A DNA stretch of 46,096 bases from contig JAPOLY010000013.1 in the NCBI GenBank assembly GCA_029976805.1, positions 1-46,096 on the forward strand, in the 5' to 3' direction. Shown here in pieces: positions 1-13,612 of the stretch. The notes beneath the pieces were generated by a model that saw nothing but the letters and a program-made list of their open reading frames with translations, searched no databases and was not told the DNA's origin. Source of the stretch: a bacterium. Lineage in GTDB: Bacteria > Planctomycetota > UBA8108 > UBA1146. Every line of letters begins with the position of its first letter. Position 1 is the stretch's first letter. The position numbers were made by a program, and so were the translations under genes.

Positions 1-2572
1 ACCCCTGCCCACCTGGGAAGGCGTGGAATACGTCAACACAGTGGCCCTGCCCACCTTCAGAGTGGGAGACAGAACCGGAAACGTCGATCCAATTCGGGTT
101 CCGGTTGTCGGTCCGCCCAATGGGGACGATGACGGAGATGGAATTGTCAACGCCTGCGATCCGGATCAAACCGGTGGGCTGGACTGCGATCTCAATGGTG
201 AGGACGACGCCTGTCAGAATGATGCAGATCTGGATGGCCTGATTGACCCCTGCGATCCGGATCTCGACGGAGATTCCATCCCCAATACTTGCGACATCGA
301 CCAGACACTGGGCATCGATTGTGACCAGAATGGTCAGGATGACAGTTGCCAGCTGGATACCGATCAGGATGGTCTCATCGACCCCTGCGACCCGGACCTC
401 GACGGCGATACCCTCCCCAATGAATGCGATATAGACCAGACACCGGGAGCAGACTGTGATCTCGACGGCCAACTCGACCTTTGCCAGATCGACACGGACC
501 TCGACGGAATCATCGACCCCTGTGACCCAGACCTCGATGGGGATGGAATCACCAATGAGTGTGACCCCGATCAATCTACGGGAACCGATTGTGACCTGAA
601 CGGTGTCCTCGATCTGTGCCAGACAGACACTGACGCCGACGGCACCATCGATCCCTGTGATCCAGACCTCGATGGGGATGGAGTCCTCAACGGGTGCGAT
701 ATCGATCAGAATCCGGGCTCAGACTGTGACGGCGACGGCCAGATAGACTCCTGTCAGCTCGATACGGATCAGGACGGACTCATCGACCCGTGCGACAGCG
801 ATCTCGATGGCGATGGCATTGCCAATGACTGCGATGTCGACCAGACCGGCGGAGCCGACTGTGACCTCAATGGCCAGGACGACAGCTGCCAGCTCGACAC
901 GGATGCAGACGGCACCATCGATCCCTGTGACGCAGACCTCGATGGAGACGGCTTGGACAACGACTGCGACGTCGACCAGACCGGTGGCAACGATTGCGAC
1001 TTCAACGGTCAGGACGACAGCTGCCAACCTGATACTGACGCAGACGGAGCCATCGACCCCTGTGATTCTGACATCGACGGTGACGGCCTCCCCAACGAAT
1101 GTGACGTCGATCAGACCGGCGGTAATGACTGTGACCTCGATGGACGAGACGATACCTGCCAGACCGATACGGACTCGGACGGAACCATCGACGCGTGCGA
1201 TGGAGACCTTGACGGGGACGGCATCGCCAATGCCTGTGATATTGATCAGACCGGAGGAAACGATTGTGATTTCAATGGTCAGGATGACACCTGTCAGCCA
1301 GACACGGACTCAGATGGCCTGATCGACGCCTGCGACAATGATCTCGACGATGACGGAATCCCCAACCACTGTGACGTCGATCATACTGGAGGTGAAGATT
1401 GTGACTCCAATGGCGTATCCGACGCCTGCCAGGTCGACGCCGATGGAGACGGTCTGATCAATGCCTGTGACAGTGATCTGGACGGCGATGGTGTGGCCAA
1501 TATCTGTGACCCTGATCAGACCGGCGGCGCAGACTGCGATCTTGACGGAACCGATGACAGCTGCCAGATCGATACCGATGCTGATGGCACCATCGACCCG
1601 TGTGACGGCGATCTTGACGGAGACGGAATCCCCAACGAATGCGATATCAACCAGACCGGTGGCCCCGACTGTGACGACGATGGCCAGGCGGATTCCTGTC
1701 AGGCAGACACCGACAGCGATGGCCTGATCGATCCCTGTGACGTCGACTTGGACGGCGACGGCATTCCCAACAACTGCGACGTCAGTCAGACCGGTGGATC
1801 AGATTGTGACAGCAATGGACAGGACGACTCCTGCCAGTTTGACGCCGATTCCGATGGAACCATTGACCCGTGTGATGCGGATATTGATGGGGATGGAATT
1901 TTGAATAACTGTGACGTCGACCAAAGCCCGGGTGCCGACTGTGATCTGAATGGTGAATCCGATATCTGTCAGCTCGACACCGATGCCGACGGAACCATCG
2001 ACGCCTGTGATTCAGACGTGGACGGTGATGGCATTCTCAATGACTGTGAAGTCGATCAGACCGGAGGACTCGATTGTGATCTGGATGGACAGGACGACAG
2101 CTGCCAGCCCGACACCGATGCCGATGGCACCATTGACCCCTGCGATGCAGACATTGACGGTGACGGAATTGAAAACCTATGTGACAGTGATCACAGCAGT
2201 GGCGAAGATTGCAACTCCAACGGAATTCTGGATGACTGTGATCTCAGCAACGGCTTGCCTGATGTCAACAACAACGGAATTCCCGACGAATGCGATACCG
2301 GCAAGTTTATTCGGGGAGATCTGAATGGTGATTCAAGCACTGATATCACCGACGCGATCCTCGTAATACAGTTCATGTTCCAGAGCTACACGCTGGATTG
2401 CATCTCAGCGGCCGACAATAACGATGACGGCAGCGTCGATCTGACCGATGCCATCTATCTTCTTTCCCATATTTTCAACGGAACAGTCAGCATTCCTGCC
2501 CCAACAGCAAGTTGCGGAGTGGACCCAAGCCTTGACGGTCTCGATTGCCAAAACCATGGAGCCTGCCCATGA
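1..2572 (+). CDS. C-terminal part of a secreted multicopper oxidase: Ca-binding repeat array plus dockerin-like domain (5' partial)
   Basis: The reading frame is open from the window edge (first full codon at position 2) to a TGA at 2570-2572, so the N-terminal part lies outside. The first ~40 residues match the segment just after the oxidase domain of the complete paralogue at 4269-8975 (PTWEGVEYV, LPTFRVG). I therefore infer that the missing part is a multicopper oxidase. What is visible is 15 exact 45-residue units, each with four Cys and three DxDxDG-like loops resembling thrombospondin type 3 repeats. A divergent sixteenth unit follows, then a dockerin-like pair of EF-hand loops (RGDLNGDSSTDITDA and AADNNDDGSVDLTDA). 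Dockerins normally dock to cohesins; no cohesin is visible here. The stop overlaps the ATG of the next gene as ATGA, indicating translational coupling. Confidence 0.85.
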   Translation, partial: PLPTWEGVEYVNTVALPTFRVGDRTGNVDPIRVPVVGPPNGDDDGDGIVNACDPDQTGGLDCDLNGEDDACQNDADLDGLIDPCDPDLDGDSIPNTCDIDQTLGIDCDQNGQDDSCQLDTDQDGLIDPCDPDLDGDTLPNECDIDQTPGADCDLDGQLDLCQIDTDLDGIIDPCDPDLDGDGITNECDPDQSTGTDCDLNGVLDLCQTDTDADGTIDPCDPDLDGDGVLNGCDIDQNPGSDCDGDGQIDSCQLDTDQDGLIDPCDSDLDGDGIANDCDVDQTGGADCDLNGQDDSCQLDTDADGTIDPCDADLDGDGLDNDCDVDQTGGNDCDFNGQDDSCQPDTDADGAIDPCDSDIDGDGLPNECDVDQTGGNDCDLDGRDDTCQTDTDSDGTIDACDGDLDGDGIANACDIDQTGGNDCDFNGQDDTCQPDTDSDGLIDACDNDLDDDGIPNHCDVDHTGGEDCDSNGVSDACQVDADGDGLINACDSDLDGDGVANICDPDQTGGADCDLDGTDDSCQIDTDADGTIDPCDGDLDGDGIPNECDINQTGGPDCDDDGQADSCQADTDSDGLIDPCDVDLDGDGIPNNCDVSQTGGSDCDSNGQDDSCQFDADSDGTIDPCDADIDGDGILNNCDVDQSPGADCDLNGESDICQLDTDADGTIDACDSDVDGDGILNDCEVDQTGGLDCDLDGQDDSCQPDTDADGTIDPCDADIDGDGIENLCDSDHSSGEDCNSNGILDDCDLSNGLPDVNNNGIPDECDTGKFIRGDLNGDSSTDITDAILVIQFMFQSYTLDCISAADNNDDGSVDLTDAIYLLSHIFNGTVSIPAPTASCGVDPSLDGLDCQNHGACP
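149..2173 (+). repeat. Tandem array of 15 coding repeats, 135 nt each (copy 1)
   Basis: Fifteen consecutive units of exactly 45 codons run without a single insertion or deletion. Each has the pattern N-x-C-D-x-D-Q-(T)-x-G-x-D-C-D, then x-x-G-x-x-D-x-C-Q, then D-x-D-x-D-G-x-I-(D)-x-C-D and D-D-G-D-G-type loops. Four Cys per unit suggest two disulfides, and three acidic loops per unit suggest Ca2+ binding; both are inferences from thrombospondin type 3 repeats. A shorter divergent unit from 2174 leads into the dockerin-like domain. Confidence 0.9.
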
Positions 2573-3837
2573 TTCCTCACAAAACCTTGCTTCTGCTTTT
2601 GCTCGTCAGTCTGGTTTCCATCCAGAATCCACTCGGGGCATACATTCCGTCCGTGGAGCAGGAAAACAAAAACCCTGACATCAGGCTGGCCAACACCCAT
2701 TGGGGTGGAAACTACTTTCCCAATGTCGAATTGACGAGCAGCAAGGGTGAGAAACACCGCTTCTTTGATGACCTGATCAAAGACAAGGTTGTCATGATCA
2801 ATTTCATCTACACCCGTTGCCCGGATGCCTGCCCCCTGGAGACAGCCAAGCTTTCAGAGCTTTACCAGATTCTGGGGGAAAGGGTTGGCGAAGATGTCTT
2901 CATGTATTCGATCACCATCGATCCTGACCATGACACACCTGAAGTCCTGAGTACCTACATGAAAACCTACCAGATCGAAAAGGGCTGGGAATTTTTCACG
3001 GGTAGCGAAGAAGACATCCTGCTCCTTCGCAGAAAACTCGGTCTTTATATCTCCGAAGTGAATAAGGATCCGCTGGATCACAACCTCAGCATGATCATTG
3101 GAAATCAGGCCACGGGTCGCTGGATGAAGAAATCACCTTTCGAGAATCCCTACATCCTCGCTACGGAAATCGGGACATGGCTCCATAACTACAAAGCCCC
3201 TTCAGAGAATCGAAACCTGTATCAGGATGCGCCTGAAATCCGGAAGTTGACACAGGGGGAAGCACTCTTCAGAACCCGCTGTTCCACCTGCCATGAAATC
3301 GGTCGAATTCCGGGGACCACCCTGAAACCGGGCCCGAACCTGCTGGACGTATCCGAGCGCAGAGATCATCCCTGGCTCCTTCGCTGGATACAGGAACCGG
3401 ACACAATGCTTGAGGAACACGACCCGGTCGCCATGCAACTGTTTGAAAGTTACAACCGATTACCAATGCCAAATCTTCGGATCTCCGAGCACGAGGCCCA
3501 ACTGCTGCTGGATTTCATACAGGTCGAATCCAAGCGAATGAAAAAAGTCATGCAGGTTCAGGCCATCGCAGATCAACAGGAGGTCGAACCCATGGAGTGC
3601 TGTCAGAAAAACGAAGAAATGGTTCTGGGAACCGATTCTGACGATTCGGATCCGGAGTTGGATTCTGAAGATCCGCTGGCTCTCAAGGGAAAAAAGGTCG
3701 GCTCAGACCGTCAGTATCTGGCAACCCCTCGTAAAAGCTCGTCTCCGACCCCTTTTACCCTGATCTCTTGGGCTTCCGGTCTGGGTTTGAGCATTCTGGC
3801 TCTCAGATCACGACAGCGCCGGAGACCACAAGACTGA
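2569..3837 (+). CDS. Sco1/SenC copper chaperone fused to cytochrome c, with C-terminal membrane tail (copy 1)
   Basis: This is a 422-residue protein. I start it at the ATG that overlaps the upstream stop (ATGA), because it gives a clean signal peptide (residues 1-24, Leu-rich). The thioredoxin-like Sco domain (about 45-205) has the copper motif CPDAC (C84, C88) and the distal histidine in DHNLS (H171). A class I cytochrome c domain follows (about 225-320), with heme motif CSTCH (238-242) and likely axial Met in LPMPN (M300). A CCQK motif lies at 344-347, followed by an acidic linker and a hydrophobic segment ending in an Arg-rich tail (about 397-422). Sco proteins deliver or reduce copper for cuproenzymes. 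Here the obvious client is the adjoining multicopper oxidase, which is inference. Confidence 0.92.
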   Translation: MIPHKTLLLLLLVSLVSIQNPLGAYIPSVEQENKNPDIRLANTHWGGNYFPNVELTSSKGEKHRFFDDLIKDKVVMINFIYTRCPDACPLETAKLSELYQILGERVGEDVFMYSITIDPDHDTPEVLSTYMKTYQIEKGWEFFTGSEEDILLLRRKLGLYISEVNKDPLDHNLSMIIGNQATGRWMKKSPFENPYILATEIGTWLHNYKAPSENRNLYQDAPEIRKLTQGEALFRTRCSTCHEIGRIPGTTLKPGPNLLDVSERRDHPWLLRWIQEPDTMLEEHDPVAMQLFESYNRLPMPNLRISEHEAQLLLDFIQVESKRMKKVMQVQAIADQQEVEPMECCQKNEEMVLGTDSDDSDPELDSEDPLALKGKKVGSDRQYLATPRKSSSPTPFTLISWASGLGLSILALRSRQRRRPQD

Positions 3838-4181
3838 CCCTTCAGTCATTAACGAAATCGCCCTTGGAATTTCCAGGACCGTCCCAAGCATCTCCATTGG
3901 GTCCACATGGTTGTTACCCGGAACATCTTCGAATCTGTCGACATGTTTTGTTATCTCCTCGTACTGATGACAAAATTGTCCCAATCTTTCACCTCTCCTA
4001 CTAACGAAACTCGCCATCCCTCCCCCCTCCATCCGGCGACAGGAATCGAGACAAAAGGGCCCCAATTGCCAAAGAACGCAATATTGGCCCCTGAATACAC
4101 TAAATCTGCCCTGATGTGACTCACCTGTCTCAACTGTCACTACTGCCATGACTGACTATACATGATCAATACAAATTCATG

Positions 4182-4210
4182 TTGCCCGTGAGGCTTCAAA
4201 GTCATAAAAA
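4182..4210 (+). promoter_or_regulatory. Weak candidate promoter for the second oxidase cassette
   Basis: A TTGCCC hexamer (4182-4187) is separated by 17 nt from TAAAAA (4205-4210), about 60 nt upstream of the oxidase start codon. The match to sigma-70 consensus is modest, and an alternative sigma factor cannot be excluded. Confidence 0.28.
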
Positions 4211-4250
4211 TCATGTTCGTTATCAACGGACTGAAAAGTCTTATCACATA

Positions 4251-4261
4251 GGGAGGAGGAG
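4251..4261 (+). promoter_or_regulatory. Strong ribosome binding site fixing the oxidase start
   Basis: GGGAGGAGGAG lies 7 nt before the ATG at 4269. This decides against upstream in-frame start codons from 4179 and places the signal peptide at the very N-terminus. Confidence 0.85.
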
Positions 4262-4268
4262 TCCCGCC

Positions 4269-8974
<4,706 letters not shown>

Positions 8975-8975
<1 letters not shown>

Positions 8976-10294
8976 TGAAAAAGGAAGAGTTTCGCCTCGT
9001 GGCCCTGGCAGCGACCCTGATCGGGTTGCTGTCAGTGGCCCCGGGCCTCGCCCTCGCTCAGGAAGAGAAAACGCCTGAGTCAAAAGACAGCCGCATGGCG
9101 AGTTCACAATGGGGAGGGAACTATTTCCCCAACGTTGAACTGACCAGCAGCAAGGGTGAAAAAGTACGCTTTTTTGACGATTTGGTCGAGGGCAAGGTGG
9201 TGATGATCAACTTCATCTACACCCGTTGCCCGGACGCCTGCCCCCTTGAAACCGCCCGCCTCTCTGAGGTTTATCAGATTCTGGGCGACCGCGTGGGCCA
9301 AGACGTCTTTATGTATTCGATCACCATCGATCCGGGTTACGACACTCCTGAGGTCCTCACCGACTTCATGCAGACGTACCAGATTGAAGATGGCTGGGAG
9401 TTCTTCACCGGCAAAGAGGAGGAAATCCTCCTGTTGAGGAAAAAGCTGGGTCTTTACATCGATGAGGTAAACAAGGACCCGCTGGATCACAATCTCAGCA
9501 TGATCGTCGGTAACCAGAAAACCGGTCGCTGGATGAAGAAGTCTCCCTTCGAGAATCCCTACATTCTCGCCACCGAGATTGGAACCTGGCTTCACAACTA
9601 CAAGAATCCCATGCGCAGAACGAACATGTATCAGGACGCGCCTGAGCTGAGAAAATTGAGCCAGGGAGAATCCCTTTTCCGCACCCGATGTGCGGCTTGC
9701 CACGAAATTGGCAGAACGCCGGGTTCCGTGATCAAACCGGGGCCCAATCTGATGGACGTCACGGTTCGACGTGAACACGACTGGTTGGTCCGCTGGATCA
9801 AAGAGCCGGATGTGATGCTCGAGGAAAAAGACCCCATCGCCACGGAGCTTTTTGAAGCCTACAACAAACTCCCCATGCCCAACCTTCGGATCAACGATCA
9901 TGAAGTGGATATGCTTCTCGATTTCATCGAAACAGAATCGCGAAGAATGAAAAAGGTCATGGAAGTGGAAGCCATCGCCGCTCAACAGGAAGTTGAGGAG
10001 ATGGATTGCTGTCAGAAGTTTGAAGAGATGGTTTTGAAATCAGACACGACCGATTCCCAAACAGCGAATGAAGAGAGTCTGGTTAGTACAGAGAAGAATC
10101 CTGAACTCGTCTCAAGTGACAGTGAAGAATCCGTCGTTCAAGTCAGCGATACCGCCGCCAATGAAGTGGCTCAGGTATCCCAGGCTGAACAACCGACTTC
10201 CAAAACTCCTCGTCCTCTGAGCCTGATTTCATGGGCTTGTGGACTGGGTCTGAGCATATTGGCCTTCAGGGCACGCATGGTTCCCCGAAACTGA
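8975..10294 (+). CDS. Sco1/SenC copper chaperone fused to cytochrome c, with C-terminal membrane tail (copy 2)
   Basis: This 439-residue paralogue of the protein at 2569-3837 has the same layout. I chose the ATG overlapping the oxidase stop (TAATG) because it gives a proper signal peptide (1-29, ending ALA-QEE); an in-frame GTG lies 9 nt upstream. Sco motifs are CPDAC (C85, C89) and H172 in DHNLS. The heme motif is CAACH (239-243) with axial Met301 in LPMPN. CCQK is conserved at 345-348. The linker after it is longer and differs in sequence from copy 1, yet the terminal hydrophobic-plus-Arg tail (SWACGLGLSILAFRAR) is nearly identical, so that tail is under selection. It probably acts at the outer face of the cytoplasmic membrane. 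A terminator follows at 10314. Confidence 0.92.
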
Positions 10295-10313
10295 TTTGCC
10301 AGAAACACTGACG

Positions 10314-10352
10314 AGCCACTTTGGGTCCCACGGATCCAAAGTGGCTTTTTTT
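10314..10352 (+). terminator. Factor-independent terminator of the oxidase/Sco cassette
   Basis: A perfect 11-bp stem (10314-10324 with 10336-10346) with an 11-nt loop is followed by a run of seven T. It sits 20 nt after the stop of the second Sco-cytochrome gene. Confidence 0.92.
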
Positions 10353-10400
10353 ATTGCTGGTGGTACAGAATAAATTACCCGTGATGCAGAATGAAAAGAG

Positions 10401-10474
10401 TGGGTCAGCCTGGACTCGAACCAGGGACCGACGGATTATGAGTCCGCTGCTCTAACCGACTGAGCTACTGACCC
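10401..10474 (-). tRNA. tRNA with CAT anticodon (elongator Met or Ile2), no encoded CCA
   Basis: A complete cloverleaf of 74 nt can be drawn on the minus strand. The acceptor stem GGGTCAG/CTGACCC has a discriminator A. The D arm is GCTC...GAGC, the anticodon arm GCGGA-CTCATAA-TCCGT, and the T arm CCTGG-TTCGAGT-CCAGG. The anticodon is CAT. The fully paired position 1-72 and lack of the initiator GGG/CCC anticodon stem argue against initiator tRNA. Whether it is Met or the lysidine-modified Ile(AUA) species cannot be settled by eye. The 3' CCA is not encoded (CTC follows). Confidence 0.92.
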
Positions 10475-10503
10475 CACGAAACGGAGAAAGAACAGTATGC
10501 CCC

Positions 10504-10523
10504 CTCGCCAGAGATTTGGCGAG
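10504..10523 (-). other. Hairpin between aminotransferase stop and tRNA
   Basis: A 7-bp stem CTCGCCA/TGGCGAG with a 6-nt loop lies just past the stop codon at 10536. There is no T-run after it, so it may be a weak terminator or a transcript-processing site before the tRNA. Confidence 0.4.
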
Positions 10524-10535
10524 AGATCCCCGGTA

Positions 10536-11663
10536 TCAAGTGCACCTGATCAATGCTTCTTTTAACGTCATCACCACTTCTTCCACCTCAGACAAATCCA
10601 GATCTGCGTGAAAGGGCAATGCCAGCATCCTCGGAGAAACCTTGTTTGTGACGGCAAGATCACCTCGCGGTGATTGATCGTAGGGTTTGAATTCCGTGAT
10701 CGAGGGGAAGTAGAGACCGGTTTCGATCCCCTCGGTTTCCAGATACTCACGGACCGGGGATCGCCACTCGTCATTTTCGAGGAGAACCACGAAGGTAAAC
10801 CAGGATCTGCAATCACCGGATTGATCGAGGGCGGGAGCAGGGGCCGGCACCACTCCTGACACCGTCTCCAGAAGCTCCAGGTAGTGACCTGCGACCCTCT
10901 GGCGATCAACGATGCGGGTTTCCAACCCTTCCCACTGACTGACTCCCATCGCCGCCTGAAGTTCGGTCAGACGGTAATTGAACCCCTCTCCCGAGAAGGA
11001 AAAACCGGGTCCTGTTCGGCCCTGATTCGCCAACTGGCGAATCCGACTGGCCACCTCTTCATCACGACAGGCAACCAATCCGCCCTCACCCATCGTCAGG
11101 ATTTTATTGGGATAGAAACCAAAACTGGCGGCATCGGCCAGCGATCCACAGGGCTTGCCTCCCACCCGGGTTCCCAATGCCTCGCAGGCATCCTCGATCA
11201 CCGGAATACCCCGGGTCTCTGCCCACTCCATCAATGCTCCGACGGGTGCAGGGACGCCGAGGAGGTCCACGGGCATGATCGCCTGAACCTGCTCCGTCCA
11301 CACACGTTCGACTTCTTCAGGGCCACAACAGAGGGTCTCAGGAGAAACGTCACAGAAGCGCGGGGTCGCTCCCACTGCCCGAATGGCGTGGGCACTCGCA
11401 ATGAAACCCAGTGCAGGAGTGATGACCTCACCACCGGTGACTCCCAGAGCCTTCAAGGCGAGAATCAACCCTGCTGTTCCACTGCTGCATGCAACAGTTG
11501 GAACACCCAGAGTTTCTCGGGAGATGGTTTCAAATCCAGTGGTCCAGGGCCCCCCGGCCAAACGGTGACTCTCGAGGACGGAGAGAACCGATTGTCGATC
11601 CCCATCGGTGATGCGGGGCCGGGAAAGTGGAATGCGATAGTGTTGGCCGGGCTCAGCGGGCAT
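10536..11663 (-). CDS. DegT/DnrJ/EryC1/StrS-family PLP aminotransferase
   Basis: This 375-residue protein starts at an ATG (11661-11663); an in-frame TTG lies one codon upstream. It has the family layout of a sugar aminotransferase. SSGTAG (60-65) lies in the phosphate-binding region, EDACEALG has the PLP-ring Asp158, and FGFYPNKILTMGEGG carries the probable Schiff-base Lys187. The GEGFNYRLTELQAAMG region is typical. These enzymes transfer an amino group from Glu or Gln onto a keto group of a nucleotide-linked sugar, usually for surface polysaccharide or glycan synthesis. No other sugar-nucleotide genes are nearby, so the substrate is not predictable. The gene starts about 20 nt after the HU-like gene stop, suggesting one transcript. 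Confidence 0.9.
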   Translation of the reverse strand: MPAEPGQHYRIPLSRPRITDGDRQSVLSVLESHRLAGGPWTTGFETISRETLGVPTVACSSGTAGLILALKALGVTGGEVITPALGFIASAHAIRAVGATPRFCDVSPETLCCGPEEVERVWTEQVQAIMPVDLLGVPAPVGALMEWAETRGIPVIEDACEALGTRVGGKPCGSLADAASFGFYPNKILTMGEGGLVACRDEEVASRIRQLANQGRTGPGFSFSGEGFNYRLTELQAAMGVSQWEGLETRIVDRQRVAGHYLELLETVSGVVPAPAPALDQSGDCRSWFTFVVLLENDEWRSPVREYLETEGIETGLYFPSITEFKPYDQSPRGDLAVTNKVSPRMLALPFHADLDLSEVEEVVMTLKEALIRCT

Positions 11664-11682
11664 CAACCCTGACTCGACCGGA

Positions 11683-12018
11683 TCAGGAGAGGGCCGAGGG
11701 TGACTCGGGACTTTCGGGGGAATCTTCCGCCGCTTCAGGTTGCAGCTTTTCCTTCATCATGCGACCCGACTTGAATTTGACGGTCACCTTTTGCGGGACC
11801 GCAATGCGGTCTCCCGTACGCGGGTTACGGGCCATTCGCGCAGCTTTCGACTTGGGTTCAAAGACTCCGAAATCGCGAAATTCGAGGCGGTTACCTGCGG
11901 CCAATTCCTGAATGATGGCGTCGAGAAACTGCTGGATCACCTCTTTGGCTTTTTGCTGCTGGACGCCGGTAGTCTCTGAAATTCGCTGAACGAGGTCTCT
12001 TTTGGTGATCGTATTCAT
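11683..12018 (-). CDS. HU/IHF-family nucleoid-associated DNA-binding protein
   Basis: This is 111 residues, close to the usual 90-100 of the family plus a short tail. It starts MNTITKRDLV and continues with the two-helix dimerisation part (10-40). The signature LEFRDFGVFEPK (45-56) and the beta-arm tip RNPRTGD (64-70) are present; Pro67 in the arm is the residue that intercalates and bends DNA in HU/IHF. A Glu/Ser/Pro-rich tail (93-111) is an extension. Partner and target are not specified by the sequence. It is probably cotranscribed with the downstream aminotransferase gene (20-nt gap), a pairing without an obvious functional reason. Confidence 0.95.
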   Translation of the reverse strand: MNTITKRDLVQRISETTGVQQQKAKEVIQQFLDAIIQELAAGNRLEFRDFGVFEPKSKAARMARNPRTGDRIAVPQKVTVKFKSGRMMKEKLQPEAAEDSPESPESPSALS

Positions 12019-12288
12019 AAATCTTATCCCAACCCGCCTGTGGCCCTTGGTGGAGGCTCTCCAAAGAGGCCTCGAGGGGAAGGTCCCAGGTGGATGCTGG
12101 TTTCGGTACTGTCAAAACAGTCCCCGAAATCGCCTGACTGACCGAAAAACAGGTAAATTGACCTATTTCCAATCAGTAACTGAACTTGTGACTTCGAGGC
12201 TATCATCTGACTTGCCCCCCCGCAACGCCGAGAATTCACCTTTCTCCAAAGGAGACAAGGACTTAGTCAGATCCGTAGATCCGGTCCT

Positions 12289-12525
12289 TCAGGCGCTTTT
12301 CTTGGCTTTGGACGGGGATTTGGCCGTGGTTTTAGAGTTTTTGGCTTTACGGGTTCCACCCTTGGTCGAGGCAGCCGTGCGTGCCTTGACGGTACGGGTG
12401 TATCCGAGATCCTTGACGATGGAGAGCACTTCAGTCCAGGAGAGGAACAACTTGTCCTCGGACTTCTTGAAATCCTCGATGGCTTTGACGAACTCGAGTT
12501 CTTCCTGATTCATCGGCCTGGCCAT
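12289..12525 (-). CDS. Small protein with Lys/Ala/Ser-rich basic tail, unknown function
   Basis: This 78-residue protein is not recognised. The first ~48 residues look folded and helical (EELEFVKAIEDFKKSEDKL, then SWTEVLSIVKDLGYT). The last ~30 are a low-complexity basic tail rich in Lys, Thr, Ala and Ser, of the type seen in histone-like or nucleic-acid-binding proteins. An AAGGA-type ribosome binding site sits before the ATG. It lies between parA and the HU-like gene, both DNA-associated, so a nucleoid or nucleic-acid role is a reasonable inference. Confidence 0.75.
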   Translation of the reverse strand: MARPMNQEELEFVKAIEDFKKSEDKLFLSWTEVLSIVKDLGYTRTVKARTAASTKGGTRKAKNSKTTAKSPSKAKKSA

Positions 12526-12627
12526 GTTTTCACCGTTCCTTTCGGGGTCTTGTCGTGTCGGAAACTGTTCCGATACCCCTACTTCGGCGAGAAGGACGGT
12601 GAACTTGAAGAAAATTTTCCGGAGGAA

Positions 12628-13470
12628 CTAGCCGAGATCGAGAGCAGGCTCCTGAATGCCCAGTTTTTCGGCAATTTCCCGACAGAGGACTTCCACCTCC
12701 ATCGTCGCCGGCCCCTGGGGGTCATGATTGAAAATCGACATACCAAAGGAAGGAGCCTCCGCCACCTTGACCCTGGAATGGACCACGGACCGGGTCACGT
12801 CTTCAGGATAGGTTTCCTTGAGACTGTCGATGACCTCTCTGGAGAGTCGAGTCCGGGGATCGACCATCGTCGGTACCAGCACCTTGCAGGTCAGCTCCGG
12901 GTGCAACCTCTGCTGGACCAGCTCGACAACCCTCTGCAAGTGCACCATTCCCTGCAGGGCCAGATATTCCGCCTGAATCGGAACGATCACGTCATCCGCG
13001 GCAACCAGAGCATTCAGGGAAAGCAACCCCAGAGAAGGTGGGCAATCGAGGATCACCAGATCGAAACGGTCCTTGGGAAGCTTCTCGAGGGCATCCTTGA
13101 GCAACAGCTCTCGCCCCAACTCCTGATAGAGGTCATTCTCTGCGGCAGAAAGATGGATGTCGGAAGGAACGAGACTGAAGCCTTCCGTGGGAACCTCGAA
13201 GATGCAATCCTCAATCGGTTTTTCACGACGCAGGGCAGCCTCGATGGTGTGCTCCGACATCCGCTCAAGGCTGGTTTCATCCTCGGCCACGATCAGCGAA
13301 GTGGTCAAATGCGCCTGTGGATCGAGGTCGATCAGCAAAACCCGGTAACCCATGCGTACATAACCCGCGGCACAATTGATGGCGAGCGTCGTCTTGCCGA
13401 CCCCACCCTTCTGGTTGATGAAAGCCAGGCAACGTTGAGACCGCTTTTGTGTGGAATGGTTTTCTGACAT
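12628..13470 (-). CDS. parA: ParA/Soj-family chromosome-partitioning ATPase
   Basis: This 280-residue protein starts at the ATG preceded by GAGGGGAAATC; an upstream in-frame start would add 21 unconserved residues. The deviant Walker A motif KGGVGKTT (21-28) has the signature Lys21, and DLDPQAH and LDCPPSLG are the other nucleotide motifs. The C-terminal half (TMVDPRTRLSREVIDSL, then AEAPSFGMSIF) is typical of chromosomal Soj/ParA. Such ATPases dimerise on nonspecific DNA and move ParB-parS complexes. No parB is adjacent in the window, unlike the usual parAB order. The gene is followed on the same strand by the small basic-tailed protein and the HU-like gene. Confidence 0.93.
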   Translation of the reverse strand: MSENHSTQKRSQRCLAFINQKGGVGKTTLAINCAAGYVRMGYRVLLIDLDPQAHLTTSLIVAEDETSLERMSEHTIEAALRREKPIEDCIFEVPTEGFSLVPSDIHLSAAENDLYQELGRELLLKDALEKLPKDRFDLVILDCPPSLGLLSLNALVAADDVIVPIQAEYLALQGMVHLQRVVELVQQRLHPELTCKVLVPTMVDPRTRLSREVIDSLKETYPEDVTRSVVHSRVKVAEAPSFGMSIFNHDPQGPATMEVEVLCREIAEKLGIQEPALDLG

Positions 13471-13612
13471 GATTTCCCCTCGTCGTACGATCGACCCATC
13501 GTGGAGACTAATCCCCCCGCCAAGGGTGGGCAAGGGGCTCCCACCGATTGGAAACGGCCACGCAATTGGGGTGAGGAATCACCTCTGGCAGGGCATCCGG
13601 AAAGGTATTCAC

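Larger units (their letters stand above)
3838..4268. other. 431-bp intergenic region between the two oxidase cassettes
   Basis: No credible gene was found here; short frames in it lack ribosome binding sites and family resemblance. The stretch is less GC-rich than its surroundings, especially in its last 100 bases. It should carry the promoter of the second cassette; a weak candidate is listed separately. I see no strong factor-independent terminator for the first cassette. Confidence 0.6.

Noticed and set aside
149..2173. Regular DNA repeats that might be taken for a CRISPR array or satellite DNA.
   Set aside because: Unit length is exactly 45 codons, the frame is open throughout, units vary mostly at silent or tolerated positions, and there are no short identical repeats with unique spacers.
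12019..12288. The gap between the HU-like gene and the small basic-tailed gene was examined for a small RNA or ORF.
   Set aside because: Only short weak hairpins (for example ACTGT-4-ACAGT near 12110) and no convincing promoter-terminator pair were seen.
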